A program made the translations under genes and the position numbers. From Neurospora crassa OR74A (Eukaryota; Ascomycota; Sordariomycetes; Sordariales; Sordariaceae), in contig NC_026501.1 in assembly GCF_000182925.2 (NCBI RefSeq), positions 992,001-1,056,000 on the forward strand: 64,000 bases of DNA, written 5' to 3'. Below are positions 1 through 11,154 of the stretch, piece after piece. The notes beneath the pieces are model-generated. The model saw nothing but the letters and a program-made list of their open reading frames with translations, made no database searches and had not been told where the DNA came from. Each line of letters starts with the position of its first letter. The first letter of the stretch is position 1.

Positions 1-746
1 AGCATGCCTAGGTACTTAGATGGCACGCTGCCAAGCTGGACAAGTGGAAGCTACCTAGGTAGACAAGCTGCGACCGTTGAGACTTTCCCAGGAACCAAAT
101 CGCGCCCGGTCCTTGCATTCTTAGGTTTGTCTCGAGTGTTTGAACGATGGAACAAGACATACATAGGCGATATGGAGTCCTCGGAGAATCCTGTTGACCA
201 ATGGCAGCCCGGCATCTACACCAAGCTGTGATTTCATCTTGTCACCACTTCCAGGCTGTGGGCTGGTGATCGGTAGGTACCGGCCCCCATATGGACATCG
301 TTTGTCGGAGACATGTCGTTGCCGTTTCCCGGAGAGCGATCCCGGTCCGGCCGTTCGACATTCCCACCTATGTGCTGTCTTTTGTGCGCCAGTTCTAATG
401 CATAAAACCGTCGAGCCGCTGTCTCGCCGTTCGGAAAGACGCCGTCCATCAGACGACGGCTTCCTATCGTCCCTCGTGTCCATGACGAGCCTCACCAGTA
501 TATGGCCTTGGTTCCTCATCTCCGTTCCCTTACCGCCAGCCGTCTCCCGTCCGAAGAATTCGAGAACGATCACGGTTCATCCTAGCTCCCTTGATCCTTA
601 CTGTCGCCAACGCAATCCCGCCTCGTCACCCGCTCAAAGAGGAAGAGTCCGGCTTCATGCTACATCAGCCAGGAATGCATATATAGACCTGCCCTCTGCT
701 TGCTCTTGTCCTCCTCCCCAGCACCATCACCATCATCATCATCATC

Positions 747-823
<77 letters not shown>

Positions 824-977
824 CGAACAACGACAGCAACAACAGACATTGATCACTCGGACAATCTACAAGCACACTTGAACCCATACGCTTCCACGAC
901 CTTGAACACCTCGACACTTCCTCACTCCACTTCCTACAACCCCATAATCTTACTTCGAACCTGGAAACACGACAAAC
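1..977. other. Upstream region and probable 5' leader of the small zinc-ribbon gene
   Basis: No supported gene lies here. A long plus-strand frame is open from about 194 to 1075, but it runs through a CAT/CAA microsatellite and overlaps the better supported start at 978 in another frame. I read the last few hundred bases as promoter and 5' leader. A perfect TACCTAGGTA palindrome lies at 52-61. Confidence 0.5.
731..823 (+). repeat. CAT(5)-CAA(26) compound trinucleotide microsatellite
   Basis: Five CAT units (731-745) run directly into 26 CAA units (746-823), all uninterrupted. The tract ends about 155 bases before the proposed start codon at 978, so it probably lies in the 5' leader or promoter. 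It would read as poly-His then poly-Gln in one frame, but nothing else supports translation. Confidence 0.95.
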
Positions 978-1353
978 ATGTGCCACACAATCCCCGCCCA
1001 CGCTTGCCACTACAACATGAACAAGCCCGAGCAGCAGGAACTGGTCAACCGGCAGGGACAGGGAGCCTTGGTTGACTTTGCCAATGTGAGTACCAAGACA
1101 GTTCACTGTTACCCTTACCCACCTGGGCCACCACCCCACGTTTCCGTTACTTGTATTTTACATACAAGAGGGTGACGGTCCGGTTGGTGCAGTTGATATG
1201 CAGTGCAACACCGCCATGTGGTAAATACAGTGACTAACACTTGTGCCTTCACAGCTTCCCGGTGTTCGTTGCCCAGAATGTCTCAAGAAGGGCACTGAAA
1301 CATGGGTAATCCGAGGCCGTGCCTGCCCCGTCTGCAGGCATGAGTGCCTCTAA
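978..1353 (+). CDS. Small zinc-ribbon-like protein, 68 aa, two exons
   Basis: Exon 1 is 978-1085 and exon 2 is 1255-1353. The 169-nt intron has a GTGAGT donor, a CTAAC branch site at about 1234-1238 and an ACAG acceptor, and splicing joins the frames in phase 0. The product has two CxxC knuckles, CPEC at residues 42-45 and CPVC at 60-63, about 14 residues apart, plus an N-terminal Cys/His cluster (MCHTIPAHACHYN). The four cysteines could hold one zinc ion. Small Cys-rich proteins of this general kind are widespread in filamentous fungi and mostly uncharacterised, so no function is assigned. The splice signals and the rescue of a short frame are the main support. A longer overlapping frame in the leader is judged non-coding. 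Confidence 0.7.
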
Positions 1354-4316
1354 GCCAAATGCCGAAATCCATCATTTGAACAGAACTACTGCGGAGGACT
1401 TAATACTGGGCTTTTCTTTCCCTCACGCCATGGTTTTCGGAATGGACAAAAAAAGGACGACAACGGGTCGGAGTTGGGAAGCATGCTAGATTTTGGGGAG
1501 GCCTTTTGATACCCTTGCCTTTTCGGATTGCTTGATTTTCGTTTTCCATCCTTGGGGTCACGGTGTTACGGGCATGGCTTAAAGGGGGGCCGATCAGGTG
1601 GAAATCCGGCACAGGATGATGAACATCAAGGGAAGGAGGGAACCATACAAAAAAAAGGGCGATGGAATATCCGAGACGATAGGTTGGGAATTAGATTGGG
1701 ATAGGAGATAATAAAAAAGTACTTGTGGCTCACGCGCACACGAAAGATGTTGCACCTATGGAGAAACCATGATACTCGCTCAAGCACTACATGAATACCG
1801 GGAGGGCTCCTATTGGGCTATTTGTAACGAGGGCTAACATGAAGGCTTGAGACACTCTTCCTAAAACCGGACAGTTCCTGACAAAGAACATGGTGTAACA
1901 AGACATAGGACCAACGGGACCGATGTGGCATTACCCTGAATCGAGTGGCGCCCGTCAACTCATCTCTCCACATCTCCGACGTAACACTGCCTATTTCTCC
2001 TCCAGTTCATATCAGCTTACACTGGATGAACCACTTGAATAACAGGTACGACACTACGAATGTGCAAACATTTGGGTCCAGCATCCGACAGCGAGAAATT
2101 TCGAGACAGCGGAAAATGAGGAGGCTGTCCGTGGCACGATCACACAATAACACAACAGAACCCATCAGTAAGGATGAGGCGAGACACAGGCTGCTCATGA
2201 TATACCAACCGATCCAGCAAATACACTGCGTTGCCCTACCAAGCACATATAAACACATATATTACTTTCCAAGCAGACAGTGAGAACACCAACTACGACG
2301 CAGCCAATTTGAGGTTACAAGCTCATTATAAGTTGGGCAACAACACTTCAATCGGCAGTATATGATCCTAAAAAAAAGAAAACTGGAAGAACATCACTGA
2401 ACACACACACACGGTTCACCAACCACCAATCCCCCAACACGACGCGGCACGGCACGGCACACCAGCCTAATAACCAAACCACCAACACGACGGCACACCA
2501 AACACACTCCATCACACAGACACAAGACCACAAACACAGACTGAAGACAACCTGACACCAAAACAGGGCCGAAGCCACAGGCGACCGGTGAAGATCCTTT
2601 CATATCGGAGTGTTTCCCAGATAGATGAAAAGCATGGGAAAATCAGCTCATGACCCACAACGGTGGCTCTTTTGTCGTATTGTAGATTGTTGGGCGAGAT
2701 GAGGCGGCCTTCAATGGGTTTAAACACATGACAAGACGACCTCACCTTATAGAACACAAAGCAAAGATTCTACCTACAGAACAATGGTGAAGTAGCATCA
2801 TGACCTCACCTCGCCTCACTAGTAACTACAAGACCGGGAAGTCGTTCTCCATAGTGAACTTGGGTTTCACCAATCCAAAACAAGAAGAAGAGGAAGAAGG
2901 GAATCGAATCAAAGGGGAAAAGTAAACAAACCCCTAGTCTCAAGAGCCCAATTTGGCCCGTCCTCAATTCCCGAGTGCCCAGTCCCCCAGTGTTCCCCCT
3001 CCCCCCCACCTTCTCGCACATCACACACACTCTTAAGTATTTGTGCAGTTACATGGGCGTTCCCTGTTTTCTCAGCGACGGGATCGACCGAATGTACCGC
3101 TGGGTATGGACCAACTAAGAGCAGATATCTAGTCCAATGTCATTGATAAACTGCTGCTGGATGGATGGATGGATGGATGGATGCAACCCAGGGGATGGGA
3201 CGAACCTACCTCTACCTACTGGGTCGAGATAAGCAGACAGATATGACGACAGACAGCACTGTACTACACCACACCACACCGCCGAGCAATGAAACTAAAT
3301 AAGGGAATCGATTATAGAGGCCTCTCGAAAGGGTTAGAGGTTAGATACGAGACACAACAGGTGAGGGCCTTGTGTTGGGTACTCACCTCACTTTTTTTGT
3401 GGATTAAGTAGGGTGAATAGACCATTTGGAGAAGGTAACGGGGAGAGATATGGCATCACATGCCGCAATCGGATGAAACCACCCACCAGAGGACGCGCGA
3501 TTACCTTGAGTACCCGTGTCTTCAGGGCGGCTTGAGCAACCCAAACAGAGCTGACTGTGAGCAATAAAAATAGGTAACCATGGTAGCAGATAGGAAATCA
3601 CGACAGCGTCTTGGTTCAGTACTCTTCGAAGCTCGAACAATGCACATCAACTGGGCTGTGAGCAGCAACTTGGATAACCATGGAAGCAGAGATCTCTAGA
3701 GGTAGGAAGTCATACCGGTACCGGGTCGTTTGATCAACTTAAAATCGAGAAAGGGACCAAGACAGTAAAAGGCATCGATGTGGCTTCAACAATCAACGGT
3801 GTCGAGACCGTCAAAAGCTGATGCTTGATTATTTGTCGATGAGGAAGTAAAGATGACAAAATGATAGAAATGAAGGGTCCACGCAAAAGGAGGTGGAAGT
3901 GGGGAATGGAACCTTGATGGCCACCCCCTCGGCAGGCAGATCCGGGGAAAGTGGGGAGGAGTCCGAGCAGAACTCCGGGTCAGCTGGGCCAGGCCCCCTG
4001 AAGGCCCCGCTGAAAGGGCACAGGGCTGGGCAGCAGGGCTGGGGCTCACTGGCAAAGGAAGACAAGGGCTTGTCCTCCACAGGGCCGGCCCCACTATAGT
4101 TCTCTTACTAGCCTCCACCACCACTTCCACTTTCCGGCCAGCATTGGCAGCCATTGGCCGCCATGGGGAGCCATTGAGCCGCTGATTGGCACACATGGAC
4201 AGCGTGGACGACCAGGGGTGGTGGACTGTTGACCGTCTCCCGCTGTCGGGTCTCAGCGCAACCCTCCCGTCGCCCGCCCGGCCTTGGGAATCCGAAGATT
4301 AGATTAGCAAGCAACC
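1354..4316. other. Intergenic region upstream of the zinc-finger transcription factor
   Basis: I see no convincing gene. The region holds the 3' flank of the small zinc-ribbon gene, a GGCAC triplet repeat near 2450, a GGAT microsatellite at 3159-3182 and short A-rich tracts. The last few hundred bases are the probable promoter and leader of the gene starting at 4317. Short open frames on both strands show no domain and no splice structure. Confidence 0.5.
3159..3182 (+). repeat. GGAT tetranucleotide microsatellite
   Basis: About six uninterrupted GGAT/ATGG units. It is a simple repeat in intergenic DNA with no evident function. Confidence 0.9.
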
Positions 4317-4565
4317 ATGACCATGACGACGGAGCAGAACGGCATCGACATATTGTGTGACGCCGCGGGCTCCGATCTGCTATTGTCCTCGCTCGACTAT
4401 GCGACGAACACTGCCTCGTCCACCTCTTCCGCCAGCGCCAGCGCCAGCGCCAGCGCCAACCACCCCCATCCACCTCCGATCGCCGTTATTCCCGCCGCCG
4501 TTCCGCCCTCAAGCACGCTTCCTCCAGCTCTCCCTGACACTCCTCCTCTCCACGGCCACCACCAC

Positions 4566-4601
<36 letters not shown>

Positions 4602-7600
4602 ACAGCGGGCCCGCCCCGAGCCAAACGGCCAAAGACCGAGTCGCTTCCCTCCTCCGCCCCGGCCCCGACTTCCAACCACGTTTGTCAGATCTGCAAACGC
4701 GTCTATGAGCGCGCCGACCACCTCACCCGTCACCTGCGCTCCCATGAGAATGCCCGCCAGTACCAATGCACTCGCTGTCCCAAGCGCTTCAATCGCGCGT
4801 ACGTATCTCGCCTCGTTTCGTCCGGCCCATGCTCCACGTCCCAGCCCACCCTTCCGGTCCGGCACAGTCATCACTAACTTTGATATCCCCATCGCAGAGA
4901 CCTACTCACGCGCCACGAGACAACACACGACAGGGACAACGATGGCAAAGGACGCGCCATAATCCGCCGGAGCGATCGCGCCGCCGAAGCATGCCTCAAC
5001 TGCGCCATGTCCAAGGCAAAATGCGATGATATGAAACCTTGCACCCGCTGTCGGCTCAAGAACCTCGTCTGCGAGACCTCCAACAAGAAGACACCGCAAT
5101 ATCGGACGGCAGATGGCACCGATGCCGGCTCCGTCTTCACGCCCTCCGAAAATGGCACCCCTATTGCCGCCTCGGCCTCCATGACGCCCGTCGACGGGAC
5201 CATGTCGTCTTACGGTGGCTTCAACGGCGGTTACGGCATGCCTCCTGCCAAGCAATCGACTTCATATGGCCATGCGCAACAACACCATCTACAGCATCCG
5301 TACCCACCTGCGCATCAACATCCACATCAAGGGATAGGGGCAATGAATGACCTCCATCTCATTGCAGGGCCAATGATGAACGCCCTCCCCGAGGATCTCC
5401 TCTACCCAGTCCACTCCAACCCCACAAACCCCTGGTTCCAAGACATCGACTTCACCTCCTGGGACATCAACTTCGACGGCTTCTCCGTGCCCCAGATCGA
5501 TTCCTACAGCCAGAGCCCGCAATCCACGACCGACACGGCAACCACGTCTTCGAGGCCGACAGCCCACAGGAAGACCAGTCACCGCGACCCAGCTCGGCGT
5601 CACGCCGCCTTCAAGCGCTCCCCTTGGCTTTGGGAGCCCGCGGACAAGCAAGACTACGTGCGCAAAGAGACGGAAGCGGGGCTCCGAAATCTCGACGAGG
5701 ATGCCGTAACAGCCATCGCACAGTCCCGGCTTCCCAGCCGGCCATCAACCTTGATGAAAAAGATCAAGATCGACTCAGGCACCAGGGACCGGCTCTTCGC
5801 AATAGTCTTGTCGCAAATAAACGACCCTCACCGCGTGCCGTCGTTCCCCTCGTTGGAGGTGCTCAATTTCCTGCTGCAGGCCCATCTGGTGCATGACGAG
5901 TACCAGTGCGATAGCTGGATACACTCGCCTTCGCTAAACCCCGCCGAGATGTTGCCGGAGCTGCTGGGTGCGATTGTGGCGAATGGGGCCAGCTTCATTG
6001 CGGTTCCGGCTATTTGGCAATTTGGACTGTCGATGCAGGAGATTGTGAGGACAAGGATGAATAGTTTGGTAAGTTTCTTTCCACTTGAAGGTAGGGTAAC
6101 ACTTGACTGACAACTAGACACAAATAGTTCGAATCGCAAAACTCGAATACTCGGAAGCTGGAATGTCTTCAAAGCTTTGCGTTGCACCTTGCTATTGGCA
6201 TGTGGAGCGGGTTTAAGAGGAAAACGGAATTGGCGGAGGCGTTTTTGCAGCCTCTGTTGATTGTAGGTTGCCACCCCTTTCCACCACCAGGCACTCGATA
6301 TTGACCAAGTTACGGACAGATGATGCGTCGTGCCGGCGTCTACACCGCTGCCGTCTATACACAGGCAGACCTACCATCGGTTCTTCCTCAAGCTTCGGAT
6401 ACGCCTGAAGTGTTGGAGAGAAAATGGCGGACGTTCATCAATAGAGAGTCTTACAAGAGGTATGTTGAACCGTCAACATTGAGGAACACGCCCGCTAACG
6501 GTACAGGCTTGCCCTACATATGTTCCTCCATGATGTGCAAACTTCTGTCACCCTTCAGACCACACCCCTTCTCTCCTTCACCGAACTCTGTTTCAGCCTC
6601 CCCTCCTCACGCGACCTCTGGAAAGCGCCCTCCGCCAAGGCCTGGCGTGACCTGCACTTAATGAAACGTGCACCACCTCCCGACCGGCCCATGCCACGTC
6701 TCAATGAAATCATGCACTGTCCCGGCCTGCTCGACGACTTTGTCGACTTTGTTGACATTGAGCTCGTCAATACCGCCGTTCTCCACTCCTTCTGGGGCCA
6801 GATCTCCGCTTACCGCTACGGAATGAGGCTCTACCAAGAGCCTTCCACAGTCGCAAGCATGTCAGGCAACTACGGACATTACTCCCAGCGCAACTTCTCG
6901 AACCACCGTGAAGGACTCAAGGCCATGCATCGGGAACTTTACAGCGACGCGCAGGACTTTGCCGCCAGCGTCGTTTACGTGCACAAAAGCCAGCTGTACA
7001 CCCCGGTTTCCCATCGACGATATCCAATTCCGTTTCCGGCGCCGGAAGGGTCACATGCTACTTCTCCTGCCCCTAACATCTCCTCACCAGTGTCAATCGC
7101 AAACTCCAATATGCCGATAACCTTTGAGATGTTCATGGTGGCTTTACATGTTGATCTCAACCAGCTCCAGTCCTATGCGGGGAAAGCAGGTGAGGAAGAA
7201 ACCAGGAGGGCATCGGCGTATTTTCTCCATCAGGACCCTTATTCAGGCACTGGGGGTGAAGGAAATGGACGAGGAGGAACAAACGGAGGAGGGTGGGTGA
7301 GAAGCACAGATGCGAGGTATGCCGTCTGGCATGCCGGACAGGTGTTCAGAGCGGCGAGGGCACTACCTCCGACGGGGCTGAGGGGGTTTAATGCCATGGC
7401 TGTGTATTTTGCCAGTTTGACGTTGTGGGTTTATGGGTTGCTGGGTGGTCCCAATCCGGGATCGCCGAGCTTGCCGTCGCTGTTTTGGGGTAGTGGAGAG
7501 CATGAGATGGGTCGTGGCGGTTCTGGGGTTAGCGGAGGCTTTGGGATGGGTCATCATGGGCAGCAGCCGTTCAACGGCGGTGGAATGGAGGATCCGAGGA

Positions 7601-8286
7601 GGTCATCTGTCACGGTTCCGCTGCCGTCCGGTCATGGATATCAGATGCAGACGCCCCATCAACAACAGCAGCAACACCCACCTTCGCAAACACTACCTTC
7701 ACAACAACCCCCGCCACCGTCTCATCAGTACCAACAACCACCGGACGTTCCCTTTGCGATTCTCGACGGTGAAGAGACTCGCGAGATACGTACCTTCCTA
7801 CAAACAGGCCGTGGAATTCCAGCACTCACCATTTCGCAACAACCACCGCATCCATCCGGTCCCTCCAACACCATGAGCATCCTTAACCCGGTAGTGGAAT
7901 CCCTCCTCGCAAACCCATTCCTCCCCCTCCAAACAGCCTGCTCCATCTTCCGCGAAAACTTCCCCTCGCTCTCGCACAGCGAAAGTGAGCCGCTGCCGCC
8001 ACTAGTCGAGAGTCTGGGGACTTTACTGAAGGATCTTGGCAGGGGAAGTACGCATGGAGGGAGTCGGGCGGGGAGCAGTGCTGGTGATGACGAAGAAGAG
8101 TTAGAGCGAGACGATGATGATGATGACGAAGAACAGGATGGAGACAGAGATGAGGGTCGGGGTGGGACAGCGAGTAGGGAAAGGAGAGAGGATGGGGATG
8201 GGGAACGACGAAGATGGGAGAACAAGACGACTGGAGTTGGGGCTGGGGTGAAGGAAGAAGATAGGAGGAAAGAAAGGGGCAACTAA
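4317..8286 (+). CDS. C2H2 plus Zn(II)2Cys6 hybrid transcription factor, 1235 aa, five exons
   Basis: Exons are 4317-4798, 4898-6068, 6128-6262, 6320-6459 and 6507-8286; all junctions keep frame and carry GT..AG signals, with CTAAC branch sites in introns 1 and 4. Two C2H2 fingers lie at residues 123-143 and 151-171, and intron 1 splits the second. A perfect Zn2Cys6 binuclear cluster follows: Cys 193, 196, 203, 209, 212, 219 (C-x2-C-x6-C-x5-C-x2-C-x6-C). The middle third resembles the fungal transcription-factor homology region. Low-complexity parts are a Ser-Ala run near 38-47, His4-Gln11 at 81-95, Gln/Pro-rich segments, and an acidic C-terminal tail. Proteins combining C2H2 and Zn2Cys6 domains are known in filamentous fungi as nuclear DNA-binding regulators. 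The target genes cannot be told from the sequence. Intron 4 is only 47 nt, near the lower limit. Confidence 0.9.
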
Positions 8287-9047
8287 TGGTGTAAGTGGAC
8301 GAGGAGGCGAGAAACGGTCAAATGATGGTCGTGATGCGGTGCGTCGGGATCAATTATAATAACTAATGGGCAATAAAGAGTCTTGGGTACTGTCATGGTG
8401 TTGAACGTTTTGTTGTATTTCGGTAACTGGATGCTGGTTACCATGGAAGGGGATCGCAGGGCGGTCATGGAAAGGAGTACATAGGGCAATATAACTCGAA
8501 TGGATGGATATAGAGGATGAACTGGCAAGAACACAAAGGGATATTCATATATATAACGAAACTCGTTTTATCTTCCAACGATTTCGAAAAAGGGATAGAT
8601 AGATTTATGTGATTTGGGTGTCATCGTCCTGTTCCGATTGTATAACCACCACCTGTACTATCTTCCCCTTCACTCTATCACTCACTCATCAAACAATCCA
8701 TCCACTCACTCACCACTCACCACCCTTCCTTCCACTCCCCAATCAATTATAATCAATCACTCACTCCCCAATAACATAAGTACATCCCTCCCTCCCAATC
8801 CAAACCTCATGTACCTGCCCCGCATCCACATCCAATCTCTCCCCAGGCCCATGCGTCGTCGTCGTCTTTTCCTTTTTGTCTTTGTCTTCTGAGCCTGGGT
8901 AAGCGATGGTCAGAGACCCAGAGAGGATCAAGTGCGTTGTCAGGGACGAGTGTTTGTGCGGGGCGTAGTCTGTTTGTGTTCGATGTTATCGGTTAGAACA
9001 TTGTTGATAAAGTTGAAGTATATATGAACAGAATGATAGGAAGGGGT

Positions 9048-9073
9048 GGGGGGGGGGGGGGGGGGGGGGGGGG
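9048..9073 (+). repeat. Poly(G) tract, 26 nt
   Basis: An uninterrupted run of 26 G residues, the longest mononucleotide G tract in the window. It could form a G-quadruplex-like structure and is likely to vary in length between strains. Confidence 0.95.
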
Positions 9074-9186
9074 CGGAGAATGGGGAAATGGCAAAATAGA
9101 AAAATGGCACAATGGCAAAATGGGAAAGGGGAGAAGAGAGGGGGGGGGGCAGGGAAAAAGGAAGGGATGAAGAGAGGAGGGGAAAC

Positions 9187-9192
<6 letters not shown>

Positions 9193-9266
<74 letters not shown>
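9193..9266 (+). repeat. AG dinucleotide microsatellite, about 37 units
   Basis: A pure (AG)n tract of about 74 nt inside a longer purine-rich stretch. Homopurine mirror repeats of this type can form triplex (H-DNA) structures. It gives Arg-Glu and Ser-Leu repeats in the overlapping frames, which are not genes. Confidence 0.95.
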
Positions 9267-9273
<7 letters not shown>

Positions 9274-9393
9274 TACGAGCACCACCCCCATCTGTCCACG
9301 TAAACACATGGGAGAATCCCCACGAGCGGACTTGGGATTCTGCTTCTTTCCTGGATAAAGGTAGAGACGGGGACGTCATGTTTTCTTTTTTTT

Positions 9394-9425
9394 TCTTCTT
9401 CTTCTTCTTCTTCTTCTTCTTCTTC
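9394..9425 (+). repeat. CTT trinucleotide microsatellite
   Basis: About ten TTC/CTT units following a T-rich run. This is a pyrimidine-rich partner to the purine-rich tracts just upstream. Confidence 0.9.
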
Positions 9426-9712
9426 GAAAATTTCGAGGTGTTTGGATTGTACGCAGTATGTGTGATGAGATCACGGAGATCAGTCGGTCGGGGGTTTCGG
9501 ATTGAGAGTAAGTGAGTAGATAGATCGATCGATCAACCAATCGCTATTACTGTTTATGTTATGTTATGTTATGTTTATGTTACTGTTGTTAACAACACTC
9601 CTTCGTTAGTTAGTTTGTTTACACAGTTGGTTGGTTGGTTCGCGGTCTTGTCGGGACTACTTGTGTCGAGTGACCGACTACCATACACTATGGTATTGGG
9701 TTGGCTTGACTT

Positions 9713-9738
9713 GACTGACTGACTGACTGACTGACTGA
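9713..9738 (+). repeat. GACT tetranucleotide microsatellite
   Basis: About six GACT units between 9713 and 9738, followed by one variant unit. No gene overlaps it. Confidence 0.9.
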
Positions 9739-10284
9739 TTGACTGATGAACGGGCGAGCTTTACCCGATACATATAAATAAGTGAGTGATCCTTCAGATG
9801 TTCAACTAACTGCTCACATGGACTGTAGGTATGTACTGTACTGTGTATCAGGCAGTGCCACAGTGGTTGTTGTATTGGGTGTGTTGCGGATGACGTCACT
9901 TCTGGTAGCGTTGGCACTGCATGTCTTCTTGGCTTTAGTTAGGAGGATGGACTATTGATTGTTTCGATGGATAATATACAACTGAAGGAGGTAAAAGCAA
10001 AAGGAAATGGAATTGATGTACAAGCAAGTTGAGGAAACCAGTCATTAAGTAGTCCAGCAAGTAAGTATCAGTTGTACAGGTTGCTAAAGCTGCTTAGCTG
10101 GCAGGGAGCTTCCGCGCAAGCCGTGTCTGTCCGGTTTGAGATTATTTCCCTATTCCGGATATCTCACTTTGTAACATCAAAACTAAACTATTCAATATAT
10201 AAACGATGATCACTAGAGGAACTGAAAAGTAACTGAACGCATTGGAAAGGAATGGGAAAAAAGATGGAAAAGAGAAAAAGAAAT

Positions 10285-10378
10285 GCCCAATAACAGGATT
10301 GAACTGTTGACCTTCGCATGGACTTGATATCTCGTAAAGATATTAGTACGACGCTCTAACCAGCTGAGCTAATCGGGC
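10285..10378 (-). tRNA. tRNA-Ile(AAT) with a 21-nt intron
   Basis: Read on the minus strand from 10378, the sequence folds as a cloverleaf. The acceptor strands GCCCGAT and ATTGGGC pair with one G-T wobble. The D arm is GCTC/GAGC, the anticodon stem TCGTA/TGCGA, and the T arm AACAG-TTCAATC-CTGTT. The anticodon loop reads C-T-AAT-A, followed by a 21-nt intron after position 37, the usual place, and then A38. Anticodon AAT (read as inosine-AU) decodes isoleucine. The A box and B box are intact, so the gene looks functional. No CCA is encoded, as expected in eukaryotes. Confidence 0.96.
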
Positions 10379-11154
10379 TGTTGATTGGTTGTTGAAAGCA
10401 GGTCTGCAGCAATACCCTATAATGCACATGCAGAAGCAGGCGTCCCGGATAGAAATCAACTTTACTTCCGCTAAGCGTTACCACGCATCACATCCAGCAC
10501 AGAGAATCGCATATCAAGAACATGGGCATGTAAAAATTACTACAAAGTAAATCACATGTATTGCAGCCTCCATATAGTATGCGGGAGCAGCTATCCTCAG
10601 TCTCCCTGACGATTCCTCCCAACCCAAACCAATAAATTCTTCCAGCGACCTTTCCCTCTCGGTCGCATTTCCCTTGATTTCTTCCTTTCTACCCTCTCCT
10701 GTTTGCCCCTTCCCTGTTTTCCCTGGGTATAGTAGTAATAATGATAGTGGTGTGTGTGTATATAATATGTACGAAGTAGGATATGTATAAATTCCTCGCC
10801 AGCGATGGCGGACGCAAACTGGTAGTATCCAACATAATTACCTATCCAAGTTGATAGAGGATGAAGATGATGATGCCAGATCCTCAAACCAGAAACGAAA
10901 ATGAGCAAGAGACTGCCAGACAAAATGTCGTAGTGCTTGTAGCCAGCCACGAGAAGAGGTAATAAAAGAAAAAGGAAACAAAAAGATGTCGATGCTCTGA
11001 AAAGCAGTGAATAAGTGGGTTGATGAGTTAAATATCCAGAAACGCCCAAGTATGCAAGACGTGGTATCAATGATGAGATGAAGGCTTATGACGGAATGAT
11101 GAAAACTGATACAAAGAGATAGAAGGAGTGTTAACCAAACCCATCCATCGCCCA
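10379..11154. other. Spacer between tRNA-Ile and the 1130-aa protein gene
   Basis: I see no gene. This is the 3' flank of the minus-strand gene ending at 11155 plus the upstream flank of the tRNA gene. Minus-strand open frames near 10597-11155 show no domain or coding character. Confidence 0.5.

Larger units (their letters stand above)
8287..10284. other. Microsatellite-rich spacer between the transcription factor and tRNA-Ile
   Basis: No gene is supported. The region is dense in simple repeats (listed separately) with strongly purine-rich plus-strand stretches between about 9040 and 9270. The first few hundred bases are the 3' flank of the transcription factor gene. Open frames here are products of the repeats. 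Confidence 0.6.

Noticed and set aside
194-1075. Long plus-strand frame with a His/Gln run
   Set aside because: It is open mainly because of the CAT/CAA microsatellite, shows no domain, and overlaps in another frame the spliced zinc-ribbon gene with good intron signals.
7725-8282. 185-residue minus-strand Ser/Pro-rich frame
   Set aside because: It lies antisense to the last exon of the transcription factor and mirrors its acidic, Gly-rich coding bias.
8940-9379. Frames giving Ser-Leu or Arg-Glu repeats
   Set aside because: They arise from the AG microsatellite and poly(G) tract, with no coding support.
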